From Micromonospora polyrhachis (GTDB lineage Bacteria; Actinomycetota; Actinomycetes; Mycobacteriales; Micromonosporaceae): 64,000 nt of DNA. Made by a program: the position numbers and the translations under genes. Below are positions 27,135-36,477 of this stretch, in pieces (the first letter of the stretch is position 1; each line of letters begins with the position of its first letter). A model generated the notes under the pieces. That model did no database searches and was not told where the DNA came from. It saw nothing but the letters and a program-made list of their open reading frames with translations. Location of the stretch: the NCBI RefSeq assembly GCF_014203835.1, contig NZ_JACHJW010000001.1, positions 4,042,501 through 4,106,500 on the forward strand. The letters run 5' to 3'.

Positions 27135-28382
27135 ATGCGCATCCGTACTGCGGGTGTCGTCGCCGCCGGGCTTGCCCTGGTGCTGGCCAGCGCCGGCTGC
27201 GGCGGCGGCGACGAGCCGGCCGACGACAAGGCCGCCAAGACCGACGGCGGCAAGCTGGTGATCTGGGCGGACGACAAGCGCACCGCCGCCCTCAAGCCGT
27301 TCGCCGAGAAGTTCGGTCAGGCCAACGGGGTGACCGTCGAGGTGCAGGCCGTCTCCAAGGATTTGCAGACCAACTTCGTCACCGCCTCCCAGCAGGGCAG
27401 CGGTCCGGACGTGGTGGTCGGCGCGCACGACTGGATCGGCAACCTGGTGCAGAACGGCGCGATCGACCCGGTGCAGCTCTCCGCCACGCAGAAGAGCAGC
27501 TTCAACGAGAAGGCGATCACGGCCACCACCTTCAACGGCCAGATCTACGGCGTGCCGTACGCGATGGAGAACCTGGCTCTGATCCGCAACACCGAGCTGG
27601 CCCCCGAGGCGCCGAAGACCATCGAGGAACTCGTGGCGACCGGCAAGAAGCTCCAGGCGGAGAAGAAGGTCAGCGAGATCCTGTGCCTACAGGTGGGGCA
27701 GACCGGCGATTCCTACCACATCTACCCGTTCTACACCTCGGGCGGCGGCTACCTCTTCGGCACCGCTGCCAACGGTGACTACGACCCGAAGGACCTGGGG
27801 GTCGGCAAGCCCGAGTCGATCGCGGCGTTCGAGAAGATCAAGGCGCTCGGTGAGAAGGGCGCGGGGGCGTTCAAGCGCTCGATCACCGGAGAGAACTACA
27901 GCGCCACCTTCACCGGCAAGAAGTGCGCCTACATGGTCTCCGGGCCGTGGGTGGTGCCGGACGTGAAGAAGGCGAACATCAGCTACGACATCACGCCGAT
28001 CCCCGGCTTCGCCGGCGGTAAGGAAGCACAGCCGTTCGTCGGTGTGCAGGCGTTCTACGTAGCGGCCAAGGGCAAGAACAAGGCGCTGGCCCAGGAGTTC
28101 GTGGCCAACTACACCACCCAGCCGGAGTTGGCGGTGGCGCTCTACAACGCCGAGCCCCGGCCGCCGGCGCTGACCGCCGCGCTCGACCAGGTCAAGGGCA
28201 ACGACCCGGACCTGGCCAAGTTCCAGGAGGCAGGCAAGAACGGTCACGTCCTGCCGGCGATCCCAGCGATGGCCGCCATCTGGGACCCGTTCGGCAAGGC
28301 CGAGGCAGCGATCGTCGGTGGGGCGGACGTGACCAGCACGCTGACCGGTGCCGCCAAGGCCATCTCCGGCCAGATCAAGTAA
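27135..28382 (+). CDS. malE: Maltose/maltodextrin ABC transporter substrate-binding lipoprotein
   Basis: A 415-residue extracytoplasmic solute-binding protein (family 1). The signal peptide ends in the lipobox LASAGC, so the mature protein is anchored at Cys21. GKLVIWADDKRTAALKPFAEKF and SGPDVVVGAHDWIGNLVQNG are close to the MalE pattern, as is YGVPYAMENLALIRN. It delivers sugar to the MalF/MalG permease encoded next. ATG 27135 has AGGAG 6-10 nt upstream. Confidence 0.93.
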   Translation: MRIRTAGVVAAGLALVLASAGCGGGDEPADDKAAKTDGGKLVIWADDKRTAALKPFAEKFGQANGVTVEVQAVSKDLQTNFVTASQQGSGPDVVVGAHDWIGNLVQNGAIDPVQLSATQKSSFNEKAITATTFNGQIYGVPYAMENLALIRNTELAPEAPKTIEELVATGKKLQAEKKVSEILCLQVGQTGDSYHIYPFYTSGGGYLFGTAANGDYDPKDLGVGKPESIAAFEKIKALGEKGAGAFKRSITGENYSATFTGKKCAYMVSGPWVVPDVKKANISYDITPIPGFAGGKEAQPFVGVQAFYVAAKGKNKALAQEFVANYTTQPELAVALYNAEPRPPALTAALDQVKGNDPDLAKFQEAGKNGHVLPAIPAMAAIWDPFGKAEAAIVGGADVTSTLTGAAKAISGQIK

Positions 28383-28386
28383 CGAC

Positions 28387-29994
28387 GTGAGTACCCAGCT
28401 TGCCGAGCCGGGGTCCGATCTTCGGACCCCGGCTCGGGGGGTGGCCCGCCGCGAGCGGCCCGTCACCGCAGCCGGTCTCCTGACCAAGGCGATCCTGCTC
28501 GGCCTGGTCGTAGCCATCGCGATCTGGGCGGCCATGCCGCTGATCGACGCCGGGGCCTGGGTCGGGCTGGCCGTGTTGGTGGTCGGCACCGTCGGGCTGT
28601 GCTACCTCTACCTGACGCCCCGGCACATCCCCGCGAAGTACCTCGTCCCGGGCACCCTCTTCCTGCTGGCCTTCCAGGTCTTCCCGGTGCTCTACACGGC
28701 CAGCACGGCGTTCACCAACTTCGGTGACGGGCACCGGGGGAGCAAGGAGGACGCGATCGTCGCGATCCAGACCTCCTCGGTGACCCAGGTGCCCGGCTCC
28801 ACCGAGTACGCCCTCTCCGTCGCCACCACCGGTGACCCGGCCACCGGCCCGCTGGTCTTCCTGGTCACCGACCCGACCACCGGTGTCGTCTCGGCCGGCG
28901 ACACCGAGGGGCTGCGGACGCTCTCCGCCGCCGACGTCACCGTCGCTCCCGGCGGGAAGGTCACCGCCGCCGACGGCTACACCCTGCTCAACTTCGGCCA
29001 GGTGAACGCCCGCAGCCAGGAGGTCACCGACTTCGCGGTCCCCACCTCGGGTGGGGCCATCCGCTCCAGCGGACTGTCCCGCGCCTACGAGGGCAAGGCA
29101 CTACGGGCGTACGACGCCGGCTGCGACTGCGTACGCGACACGGTCACCGGCAAGACCTGGACGGCGGACGCCGACCTCGGGGCGTTTGTGGCCGCCGACG
29201 GCGAACGACTGATCCAGGGCTGGCAGGTCAACGTCGGGCTGAACAACTTCGCCCGGCTGATCACCGATTCCACCATCTCCGGCCCGTTCCTCAGCACCCT
29301 GGTGTGGAATCTCGTCTTCGCGATCGGCTCCACCGGGGGCACCTTCGTACTCGGGCTGCTCTGCGCCCTGGCGCTGCACTCGCCCCGGGTACGCGGTCGC
29401 AACATCTACCGGGTCCTGCTGATCCTGCCGTACGCCATGCCGGCCTTCGCCATGCTGCTGATCTGGCGGGACATGTTCAACACCGACTTCGGCCTGATCA
29501 ACAACCTGTTCGGGCTGGACGTGGACTGGTTCGGGCAGGAGTGGTCGGCCCGGCTCGCGGTGATCGGCGTGCAGCTGTGGCTCGGCTACCCGTACATGTT
29601 CCTGGTCGCCACCGGTGCGTTGCAGGCCATTCCGGCCGAGCTGACCGAGGCCAGCTCGATCGACGGCGCATCCCCCTGGCAGTCGTTCCGGCGGGTCACC
29701 CTGCCACTGCTGCTGGTCGCGCTCTCCCCGTTGCTGATCTCGTCGTTCGCCTACAACTTCAACAACTTCAACGCGATCCACCTGACCTCGGAGGGCGGGC
29801 CGTTCCCCGCCGACAATTCGAGTGTGGGGGCGACCGACCTGCTCATCACGTACACCTACCGGCTGGCCTTCGGTGCGGCCGGCGCCCAGTACGGGTTCGC
29901 GGCGGCCGTCTCGGTCTTCATCTTCGCCCTGGTCGCGATCATCTCCGCGGTCAGTTTCCGGCGTACCAGGCAACAGGAGGAGGTGTACACGTGA
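28387..29994 (+). CDS. malF: Maltose ABC transporter permease MalF
   Basis: A 535-residue permease. After a basic cytoplasmic N-terminus come three helices, then a large external loop of about 150-180 residues (the MalF P2 loop that contacts the binding protein). The transport domain follows, ending with the EAA loop LTEASSIDGASPWQSFRRVTLPLL. GTG 28387 follows the malE stop by 4 bases without a clear ribosome site, implying coupling; it overlaps malG by 4 bases. Confidence 0.92.
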   Translation: MSTQLAEPGSDLRTPARGVARRERPVTAAGLLTKAILLGLVVAIAIWAAMPLIDAGAWVGLAVLVVGTVGLCYLYLTPRHIPAKYLVPGTLFLLAFQVFPVLYTASTAFTNFGDGHRGSKEDAIVAIQTSSVTQVPGSTEYALSVATTGDPATGPLVFLVTDPTTGVVSAGDTEGLRTLSAADVTVAPGGKVTAADGYTLLNFGQVNARSQEVTDFAVPTSGGAIRSSGLSRAYEGKALRAYDAGCDCVRDTVTGKTWTADADLGAFVAADGERLIQGWQVNVGLNNFARLITDSTISGPFLSTLVWNLVFAIGSTGGTFVLGLLCALALHSPRVRGRNIYRVLLILPYAMPAFAMLLIWRDMFNTDFGLINNLFGLDVDWFGQEWSARLAVIGVQLWLGYPYMFLVATGALQAIPAELTEASSIDGASPWQSFRRVTLPLLLVALSPLLISSFAYNFNNFNAIHLTSEGGPFPADNSSVGATDLLITYTYRLAFGAAGAQYGFAAAVSVFIFALVAIISAVSFRRTRQQEEVYT

Positions 29995-30866
29995 GCGCCG
30001 TCGATTCGTCGCGGGCCCGACGTGGTCGGTGGCTGACCCAGGTCGGCTGGCGGCATCTGGTGGGGCTGGTCGCCGTCGTGTTCTCGCTCTTCCCGATCGT
30101 GTTCGTCGTCTCCGCCGCGATCAACCCGCTGGGCACGCTCTCCTCCACCGAGCTGCTGCCGACCGGAGCGTCGCTGGACAACTTCGTCAACCTGTTCCGC
30201 GACACCGAGTTCGGCCGCTGGTTCCTCAACTCGATACTCATCGCCGGACTGGCGGCGGCGGCGTCGGTGTTCCTGTCCGCGCTGGCCGCGTACGCCTTCT
30301 CCCGGATGCGGTTCCGGGGCCGGCGGGTGGGGCTGCTGGCCCTGCTGCTGATCCAGATGTTCCCGCAGTTCCTGGCGATCGTGGCGATCTTCCTGATCTT
30401 CACGAAGGTCACCGACCTGTGGCCGGTGATCGGCTTCAACACCTCGTGGGGGCTGATGCTGCTCTACCTCGGGACAGCGCTGGGCGTGAACACCTGGCTG
30501 ATGAAGGGGTTCTTCGACACCCTGCCCAAGGAACTCGACGAGTCGGCCACCATGGACGGTGCCAGCCACGTCCAGGTCTTCTTCCGAATCATGTTGCCGC
30601 TGGTGGCGCCGATCCTGGCGGTCGCCGGGCTGCTCGCCTTCATCAGCACCATCAACGAGTTCCTGATCGCCAACGTCTTCCTCACCCAGGCCGAGAGCAA
30701 GACCCTCGCCGTCGGCATGTACGGGCTGGTGGCCGGGGAGCGCAACGCCAACTTCGGCATCTTCGCCGCCGGCACCCTGCTGACCGCCGTACCGACCGTG
30801 GCGGTCTTCCAGTTCCTCCAGCGCTACATCGTCTCCGGCCTGACCGCGGGCGCGGTCAAGGGGTGA
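29991..30866 (+). CDS. malG: Maltose ABC transporter permease MalG
   Basis: A 291-residue permease with six membrane helices and the EAA loop LDESATMDGASHVQVFFRIM near residue 180. The start GTG overlaps the malF stop (GTGA). MalF and MalG need an ATPase; none is encoded in this cluster, so a shared MsmK/MsiK-type ATPase from elsewhere must energise it, as known for Streptomyces MsiK. Confidence 0.93.
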   Translation: MSAVDSSRARRGRWLTQVGWRHLVGLVAVVFSLFPIVFVVSAAINPLGTLSSTELLPTGASLDNFVNLFRDTEFGRWFLNSILIAGLAAAASVFLSALAAYAFSRMRFRGRRVGLLALLLIQMFPQFLAIVAIFLIFTKVTDLWPVIGFNTSWGLMLLYLGTALGVNTWLMKGFFDTLPKELDESATMDGASHVQVFFRIMLPLVAPILAVAGLLAFISTINEFLIANVFLTQAESKTLAVGMYGLVAGERNANFGIFAAGTLLTAVPTVAVFQFLQRYIVSGLTAGAVKG

Positions 30867-30947
30867 AACCGGAGGGGTGGCCGAGCCCGTGTCGTCGACA
30901 GGTCGGGTGGCTGCCCAACAACCAGACCAATGTTTCGGAGGCCGAAT

Positions 30948-32759
30948 GTGATGGCGCACCATGACGGCTCGGCGTTCTACGTGCCGCAGCAGACACCGGC
31001 GCTCGGCGAGACCGTTTCGGTCTTCGTCCGCGTGCCGGAGGCGGCGGCGGTACGGCGGGTCTTCGTCCGGACCACCCCGGACGGCGAGCCCAAGTTCGCC
31101 CCGGCGCAGGTCGACCGACGCGTCGGCGGTGAGGTCTGGTGGCGGGCCGAGGTGGTGGTCCGCAATCCGGTCAGCAACTACCGGTTCCTGCTCGACCACC
31201 CGGACGGCAACCGGTGGCTGACCGCGCTCGGTGTGGTCGACCACGACGTGCCGGACGCCACCGACTTCAAGCTGGTCGCCTACGACCCGCCGCCCGGCTG
31301 GGCCGCCGACGCGGTGATCTACCAGATCTTCCCGGACCGGTTCGCCCGGTCGGCCGCCGCCGCCGACCGACAGCCGCCGGACTGGGCCATCCCGTGTGAC
31401 TGGGAACGCACACCGGTAATCGGTAGCGGACCGGAGACGCCGTACCAGTTCTATGGCGGGGACCTGGACGGCATCACCGAACGGCTGGACCATCTGGACC
31501 GACTCGGTGTCAACACCGTCTATCTCACCCCGGTCTTCCCGGCCCGCTCCAACCACCGGTACGACGCGGCCAGCTTCGACCGGATCGACCCGCTGCTCGG
31601 CGGGGACGCTGCCTATGCCCGGCTCGCCGAGGCGGTGCACGGTCGGGGCTGGCGGCTGCTCGGTGACATCACCAGCAACCACACCGGTGACGGGCACGAA
31701 TGGTTCGCCGCCGCGTCGTCCGAGGTGGACGCGCTGGAACGGGAGCTGTACTACTTCGACCCGGAGACCGGCGACTACGAGTCGTGGAACGGGGTCACGT
31801 CGCTGCCGAAGCTCAACTGGGCCAGTGCCGAGCTGCGGCGGCGGTTCGTCGAAGGGCCCGGCTCGGTGTTGACCCGCTGGTTGCTGCCGCCGTACGGGCT
31901 GGACGGCTGGCGGGTGGACGTGGCCAACATGACCGGCCGGCGCGGGGTCGACGCGTACACCCACGAGGTGGCGGCGCTGCTGCGCGCGGCGGTGGCCGGC
32001 ACCCGCCCGGACGGGCTGGTGGTGGCCGAGCACGGGCACGACTACACCCGGGACCTGGACGCCAACGGCTGGCACGGCACGATGAACTACCCCGGTTTCA
32101 CCGATCCGGTGTGGAGTTGGTTGGTCGGTGACGGGGTGGAGCTGCCCAACTTCCTGGGCGTGCCGGGCGGCGTACGGCGGCGGGACGGCGCGTCGATGCT
32201 GGCCGCCATTCGGGGCTTCAGCTCGCTGGTGTCCTGGCGGGCGTACACCCACTCGTGGCAGCTGCTCGGCTCGCACGACTCGGCCCGGATCCGCAGCGTC
32301 GTCGGGGACGCCGACCGGCAGGAGGTGGCCGCCGGGCTGCTCTGCACCATGCCCGGCACGCCGATGATCTTCGCCGGAGACGAGTTGGGGCTGACCGGCA
32401 CCAACGGCGAGGGCTCCCGGACGCCGATGCCGTGGCACGCGCCGGAGAGCTGGGACACCGGCACGTTCGCCCGCTACCAGCGGCTGATCGCGCTGCGGCG
32501 GGCCGAACCGGCATTGCGGCACGGCGGGCTGCGCTGGGCGTACGTCGATGCGGACACCCTGGTCTTCCTGCGCGAGGCACCGACCGGCTCGGTGCTGGTG
32601 CTGGCCCGGCGGTCAGCCGGCGAACCGGTCAGCCTTTCCGGCCTGCCGGCGGCGGTGAACCTCTACGGCGGTGCCCCCGACCTGCGTCCCGATGGTGCGG
32701 GTGCGGTGGCCCTGCCCGGCGACGGTCCCACCTTCCAGGTGTGGCGGCTTGCCGCCTGA
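30948..32759 (+). CDS. GH13 cyclomaltodextrinase/neopullulanase-like enzyme
   Basis: A 603-residue cytoplasmic glycosidase. Residues 1-115 form a beta-sandwich resembling CBM34 (PALGETVSVFVRVPE; VVVRNPVSNYRFLL). The GH13 barrel follows, with IYQIFPDRFARS, GDITSNHTGDGHEWF, nucleophile in GLDGWRVDVANMTG, acid/base in GLVVAEHGHDY and LLGSHDSARI. This set fits enzymes that open cyclodextrins or trim maltodextrins to maltose. GTG 30948 is at ideal spacing from GGAGG; ATG 30951 is the next codon. It is probably in the malEFG operon. Confidence 0.92.
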   Translation: MMAHHDGSAFYVPQQTPALGETVSVFVRVPEAAAVRRVFVRTTPDGEPKFAPAQVDRRVGGEVWWRAEVVVRNPVSNYRFLLDHPDGNRWLTALGVVDHDVPDATDFKLVAYDPPPGWAADAVIYQIFPDRFARSAAAADRQPPDWAIPCDWERTPVIGSGPETPYQFYGGDLDGITERLDHLDRLGVNTVYLTPVFPARSNHRYDAASFDRIDPLLGGDAAYARLAEAVHGRGWRLLGDITSNHTGDGHEWFAAASSEVDALERELYYFDPETGDYESWNGVTSLPKLNWASAELRRRFVEGPGSVLTRWLLPPYGLDGWRVDVANMTGRRGVDAYTHEVAALLRAAVAGTRPDGLVVAEHGHDYTRDLDANGWHGTMNYPGFTDPVWSWLVGDGVELPNFLGVPGGVRRRDGASMLAAIRGFSSLVSWRAYTHSWQLLGSHDSARIRSVVGDADRQEVAAGLLCTMPGTPMIFAGDELGLTGTNGEGSRTPMPWHAPESWDTGTFARYQRLIALRRAEPALRHGGLRWAYVDADTLVFLREAPTGSVLVLARRSAGEPVSLSGLPAAVNLYGGAPDLRPDGAGAVALPGDGPTFQVWRLAA

Positions 32760-32785
32760 GACGCACGAGATGGCGCCGGGGTGGA

Positions 32786-33397
32786 TCAGGTGCGGGTCCG
32801 CCCCGGTGTGCCTGCGAGCAGTGCCCGGACCCCCGCCAGGTAGGTCTCCTTGTCCGGGCCGGCGGCGAGGATGCGTTGCAGGAAATAGCCGGGGATGATT
32901 CCGAAGAGGGCGGCCCCGACCGCCTCTGGGTCGGCGTCGGCGGGTAGTTCGCCGGCAGCCTGGGCCCGCTGGGCGAGCACCACGAACCGGGCCCGGAACT
33001 TGCCGTATATCCGGGCGACGAATTCGGCCAGTGCGGGATCGCGGAGCGACTCGGCCCAGACCTGTACGGCGATGCGGAGCACCCCGTCCGGGCCGGACTG
33101 GGCGTCGACGAAGGTGAGCGCCCGGTCCATCGCCTTGATCAGCGGTAGTGGCGGCTCGTGTGTGGCCAGGTCCTCGAAGACGTGCTCCGCGCTGCCGATG
33201 ACCGCCTCGGCGATGGCGGCGATCAGGTCGTTCTTGCTCTTGAAGTAGCGGTAGACGGCACCGACCGAGAGTCCCGCCTCACTGATCACGTCCTGCATCG
33301 ACGTGACATGGAAGCCGTTGCGCAGGAAGCAGCGTTGAGCTGCTTCGATGATCTGACGGCGGCGGGCGGCAAGGTGTTCGTCGGAGACGCGTGGCAC
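32786..33397 (-). CDS. TetR family transcriptional regulator
   Basis: A 203-residue regulator. HTH: RRRQIIEAAQRCFLRNGFHVTS, with recognition helix GLSVGAVYRYFKSKNDLI. The remaining 150 residues are a TetR C-terminal domain. GTG 33397 follows TAGGCT by 7 bases with no ribosome site, so a leaderless mRNA is likely. Two similar palindromes in the divergent region point to autoregulation and to control of the membrane protein gene opposite. Confidence 0.9.
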   Translation of the reverse strand: MPRVSDEHLAARRRQIIEAAQRCFLRNGFHVTSMQDVISEAGLSVGAVYRYFKSKNDLIAAIAEAVIGSAEHVFEDLATHEPPLPLIKAMDRALTFVDAQSGPDGVLRIAVQVWAESLRDPALAEFVARIYGKFRARFVVLAQRAQAAGELPADADPEAVGAALFGIIPGYFLQRILAAGPDKETYLAGVRALLAGTPGRTRT

Positions 33398-33411
33398 GCC
33401 CCACAGCCTAA

Positions 33412-33425
33412 AACGAACGCTCGTT
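33412..33425. promoter_or_regulatory. TetR operator O1
   Basis: AACGAACGCTCGTT, an inverted AACGA/TCGTT pair, 15 bases upstream of the tetR start codon and overlapping its -10/-35 region. Confidence 0.7.
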
Positions 33426-33471
33426 CCTTGACGCGGCGTCGCGCAGGGGAGGACGCTTGCCCAGAAAAGAG

Positions 33472-33485
33472 AACGAGCATTCGTT
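33472..33485. promoter_or_regulatory. TetR operator O2
   Basis: AACGAGCATTCGTT, the same inverted AACGA/TCGTT halves with identical spacing, 15 bases before the start of the membrane protein gene. Both promoters of the divergent pair would be covered. Confidence 0.75.
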
Positions 33486-33500
33486 TTATGAGGAGTGAAA

Positions 33501-34472
33501 GTGATCCAGAGACTGGCCCGGTTCCGATCGCCGCTGGCCCTGGCGCTTCTGGTGGCCGCCGCCGTGGTGTTGATACAGGCGCTGCTCGTACCCCTGTTCG
33601 CCGGACCGGCGGTCAACCAGGCCCCCCGGGACCTGCCGGTGGTCGTTGCCGGGCCGCCGCAGGCCATCGCCGGGCTGACCCAACAACTGGCGGCCGAACA
33701 GCCGTCAGCCTTCGAGATTCGGACCGTGCCCGACGCGGCAGCGGCCGAGCAGGCGCTACGCGACCGCGAGGCGTACGCCGCCTTCGTCGTCGGGGCCGAC
33801 GGCCTGACCCTGCACACCGCCTCGGCCGCCAGCCCCACGGTGGCGGCCCTGCTCGCCCAGGCAGCCGCCGAGTCGCCCGCCGGAACGCCGGTACGGGTGG
33901 TCGACGTCGTACCCGGCGATCCGGACGACCCACGCGGAGCCGGCTTCGGGTCCGGGTTCCTGCCCCTCGCGCTGACCAGCGTGCTCGTCGGAGTGGTGTT
34001 GACGTTGCTGAACCTCGGTCGGGCCGCCCGGCTGACCGGCCTGCTCGCCTACGGCGTCCTCGCCGGACTCGTTGGCGCTGCGGTCCTGCAAGGTTGGCTC
34101 GGCGTGCTCTCCGGGACGTACCTGCTCAACGCCGCCGCGCTCGGGCTGTTCACGCTCGCGGTGTCGGCGACCGTGGCCGGGCTCGGCGCGGCGCTCGGGC
34201 CGGCCGGTCTGGGCCTGGGGACCCTGCTGGTGTTCCTGGTCGGCAACGCGCTCTCCGCGATCGCCTCGGCACCGGAGTTGCTGCCCCAGCCGTGGGGGAC
34301 CCTCGGTCAGTGGCTGCCGATCGGCGCGGGCGGCACCCTGCTGCGCTCGACGGCGTTCTTCGACGGTGCCGGTGCCCTGGTCCCCGGCCTCATCCTGGCC
34401 GGCTACGCGATGGTCGGCCTGGCACTCACGCTGGTCAGGAAGGGCCCCTTGTTGTCGGATTCTGTTGCGTAA
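33501..34472 (+). CDS. Membrane protein of ABC-2/YhgE-like type under TetR control
   Basis: A 323-residue protein: one N-terminal helix (residues 10-32), an external domain of about 120 residues, then five helices ending near residue 315. The topology (one helix, soluble loop, then a cluster of helices) is like YhgE/Pip and ABC-2 type permeases, but no ATPase is nearby. With a divergent TetR, an export or resistance role is plausible (inference). GTG 33501 has AGGAG 5 bases upstream. The last residues VRKGPLLSDSVA are encoded by the dispersed repeat, so the original C-terminus may have been replaced. Confidence 0.7.
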   Translation: MIQRLARFRSPLALALLVAAAVVLIQALLVPLFAGPAVNQAPRDLPVVVAGPPQAIAGLTQQLAAEQPSAFEIRTVPDAAAAEQALRDREAYAAFVVGADGLTLHTASAASPTVAALLAQAAAESPAGTPVRVVDVVPGDPDDPRGAGFGSGFLPLALTSVLVGVVLTLLNLGRAARLTGLLAYGVLAGLVGAAVLQGWLGVLSGTYLLNAAALGLFTLAVSATVAGLGAALGPAGLGLGTLLVFLVGNALSAIASAPELLPQPWGTLGQWLPIGAGGTLLRSTAFFDGAGALVPGLILAGYAMVGLALTLVRKGPLLSDSVA

Positions 34473-34487
34473 GGGGCCCTTCCTGAC
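34434..34487. repeat. Dispersed palindromic repeat, copy 3 (3' end of membrane gene)
   Basis: GTCAGGAAGGGCCCCTT and AAGGGGCCCTTCCTGAC form a perfect 17-bp inverted repeat around a 20-base spacer containing GTTGTCGGATTC. The stop codon of the preceding gene lies at the junction with the right arm (34470-34472). Confidence 0.9.
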
Positions 34488-34584
34488 CGGGACCTTCCTG
34501 GCCGACACACGGGTCTTTCGGCCCTAGTGTCGAAGGTATCTACTACGATGCGTCGTTGACGTGACGATAGGGAGGATGCCTTTC

Positions 34585-34926
34585 ATGGAAGCTTTACGAC
34601 TCGTACTGCTCTACGTGCATTTGATCGGGTTCGCGCTGCTGCTCGGTGGCGGGATCGCGCAATACGTGACCGGCCGGCTGCGGATCAACGCCGCGATGCT
34701 CTGGGGCGCGATCATCCAGGTGATCTCCGGCATCGGCCTCGCCGCGCCGCTGCGCGACGGCAACGAGCCCTCGCCGGCAAAACTGGCCACCAAGCTGGTG
34801 CTGGCGCTGGCGATCTTCGTGATGGTCTTCTTCTCCCGGAAGCGGGAAGAGGTCAACCGTGGTCACTTCCTGGCCATCGTCGGATTGACCCTGGTCACGG
34901 CGGCCGTGGCGGTCTTCTGGCGATAA
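34585..34926 (+). CDS. Small integral membrane protein
   Basis: A 113-residue protein with four hydrophobic segments (about 5-25, 35-53, 68-84 and 92-112). It begins MEALRLVLLYVHLIGFALLL, and a conserved-looking KLATKLVLALAIF segment follows a charged loop. ATG 34585 has GGGAGG 10 bases upstream; ATG 34576 is too close to it. The LYVHLIGFALLLGG pattern recalls CopD/DUF2269-like proteins, but identity is not certain. Confidence 0.75.
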   Translation: MEALRLVLLYVHLIGFALLLGGGIAQYVTGRLRINAAMLWGAIIQVISGIGLAAPLRDGNEPSPAKLATKLVLALAIFVMVFFSRKREEVNRGHFLAIVGLTLVTAAVAVFWR

Positions 34927-35172
34927 CGGTCTGAACTGCAAAAACGCCCATTGTCGGGCATCCGGCGGGACACTCCGCCAGGCGGAAAGTGACCTTCGGC
35001 ACGCTGAGGGTTACGCCGGGGTAACAGGCATCCAACAGTCCTGCACGATTGTCGGTCGGTAGGTGGGCGGGGGCGTACGCTCCCGTCCGTAATGTGGGAT
35101 GCCGGTGGGCATGGCGCAGGCCGGCTTGGGCTGCCACCGCGACGGGCGGTGTGCAATGGGAAGGAGACCGTC
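34927..35172. other. Intergenic region upstream of the nucleoside transporter
   Basis: 245 bases without a gene. It contains small hairpins (GCCC-GGGC near 34947, GTTAC-GTAAC near 35010) and presumably the BMP promoter. I recognise no riboswitch. Confidence 0.4.
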
Positions 35173-36255
35173 TTGCGCTCTGTGCGTGGGATGCGGGCCG
35201 TCTCGGTGATCGCGGTAGGTGGGCTCGCACTGGGTCTGGCCGCCTGTGGTGAGGCTCCGGAGGACGAGAAGGGCGGCGACAACGCCGCGAAGAAGTACAG
35301 CGCCTGCATGGTGACCGACGTCGGCGGCATCGACGACAAGTCGTTCAACACCTCGGCCTGGAAGGGCCTGGAGGCGGCGAAGGCCCAGGACAGCAACATC
35401 GACATCAAGTACGTCGCGTCCAAGGCCGAGGCCGACTACGAGCCCAACCTGACGCAGTACGTCAACCAGAAGTGCGACTTCATCCTGGCCGTCGGCGGCC
35501 TGATGAGCACCGCCACCTCGAAGATCGCCAAGGCGAACCCGAACCAGCAGTTCGGCATCGTCGACGCGAAGGTCGAGGAGACCAACGTCTTCCCGATGGA
35601 GTTCGACACCGCGCAGTCGGCCTTCCTGGCCGGCTACCTCGCGGCCGGGATGACCAAGACCGGCAAGGTCGGCACCTACGGCGGTATGAAGATCGCGCCG
35701 GTGACGATCTTCATGGACGGCTTCGTCGACGGCGTCGCCCACTACAACAAGACCAAGGGCAAGACGGTCCAGGTCCTCGGCTGGAACAAGGAGACGCAGA
35801 ACGGCGCGTTCTCCGGCTTCGAGAAGCAGGACGAGGGCAAGAAGCAGAGCGACACCCTGGTCGCCCAGGGTGCCGACATCATCATGCCGGTCGCCGGTGG
35901 CGCCGGCCTCGGCACCACCGCCGCCGCCCAGGCCTCCAACGGCAAGTTCACGGCCATCTGGGTGGACGTCGACGGCTGCGAGAGCACGCCCAACTGCCCG
36001 GCGCTGCTGACCACCGTGGCCAAGAACATCTCGGACGCGGTCAAGGACGCGGTGCTCAAGGCGGCCAAGGGCGAGAAGCTCACCGCCGCCCAGGGCACCA
36101 TCGGCACGCTGGCCAACAACGGTGTCTCGCTGGCCCCGTACCACGAGTTCGACAGCAAGGTGCCGGCGGAGCTGAAGGCCGAGGTCGAGAAGCTCAAGGC
36201 CGACATCATCGCCGGTACGATCACCGTCACCTCCCCGGCCCAGCCGAAGAAGTGA
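35173..36255 (+). CDS. BMP family nucleoside-binding lipoprotein
   Basis: A 360-residue lipoprotein of the basic membrane protein/PnrA family, which binds purine or other nucleosides. The signal peptide ends at the lipobox LAAC. MVTDVGGIDDKSFNTSAWKG at the mature N-terminus is diagnostic, with later DFILAVGG and TIFMDGFVDGVAHYN. TTG 35173 is the best start, with GGAG ending 6 nt upstream; it gives basic residues before the hydrophobic core. The ATPase and permeases encoded next complete the importer. Confidence 0.93.
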   Translation: MRSVRGMRAVSVIAVGGLALGLAACGEAPEDEKGGDNAAKKYSACMVTDVGGIDDKSFNTSAWKGLEAAKAQDSNIDIKYVASKAEADYEPNLTQYVNQKCDFILAVGGLMSTATSKIAKANPNQQFGIVDAKVEETNVFPMEFDTAQSAFLAGYLAAGMTKTGKVGTYGGMKIAPVTIFMDGFVDGVAHYNKTKGKTVQVLGWNKETQNGAFSGFEKQDEGKKQSDTLVAQGADIIMPVAGGAGLGTTAAAQASNGKFTAIWVDVDGCESTPNCPALLTTVAKNISDAVKDAVLKAAKGEKLTAAQGTIGTLANNGVSLAPYHEFDSKVPAELKAEVEKLKADIIAGTITVTSPAQPKK

Positions 36256-36477
36256 CCCCCGGCCGAGCGACCCGTGGACCCCTCGGGGCCGGTCGGCTGA
36301 CCTGGTAACACCACCGGTACGACGGTCCGGCCGTCCCGCTCTCCCCGACGATCCGTCCGGGAGCCGGGGCGGCCGACCCGTCCCACCCCCTCTTCCCATC
36401 CGGCCCGGTCAGATGGTCTGATGGTCCGCTCGGCTGGCAGCTAGGCTGCACCATCGCCCGTACTCCAGGAGGTTGCG

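Noticed and set aside
29856-32522. An 888-codon minus-strand frame over malG and the GH13 gene
   Set aside because: Same cause; the plus-strand genes have clear motifs and start sites, and the minus frame has none.
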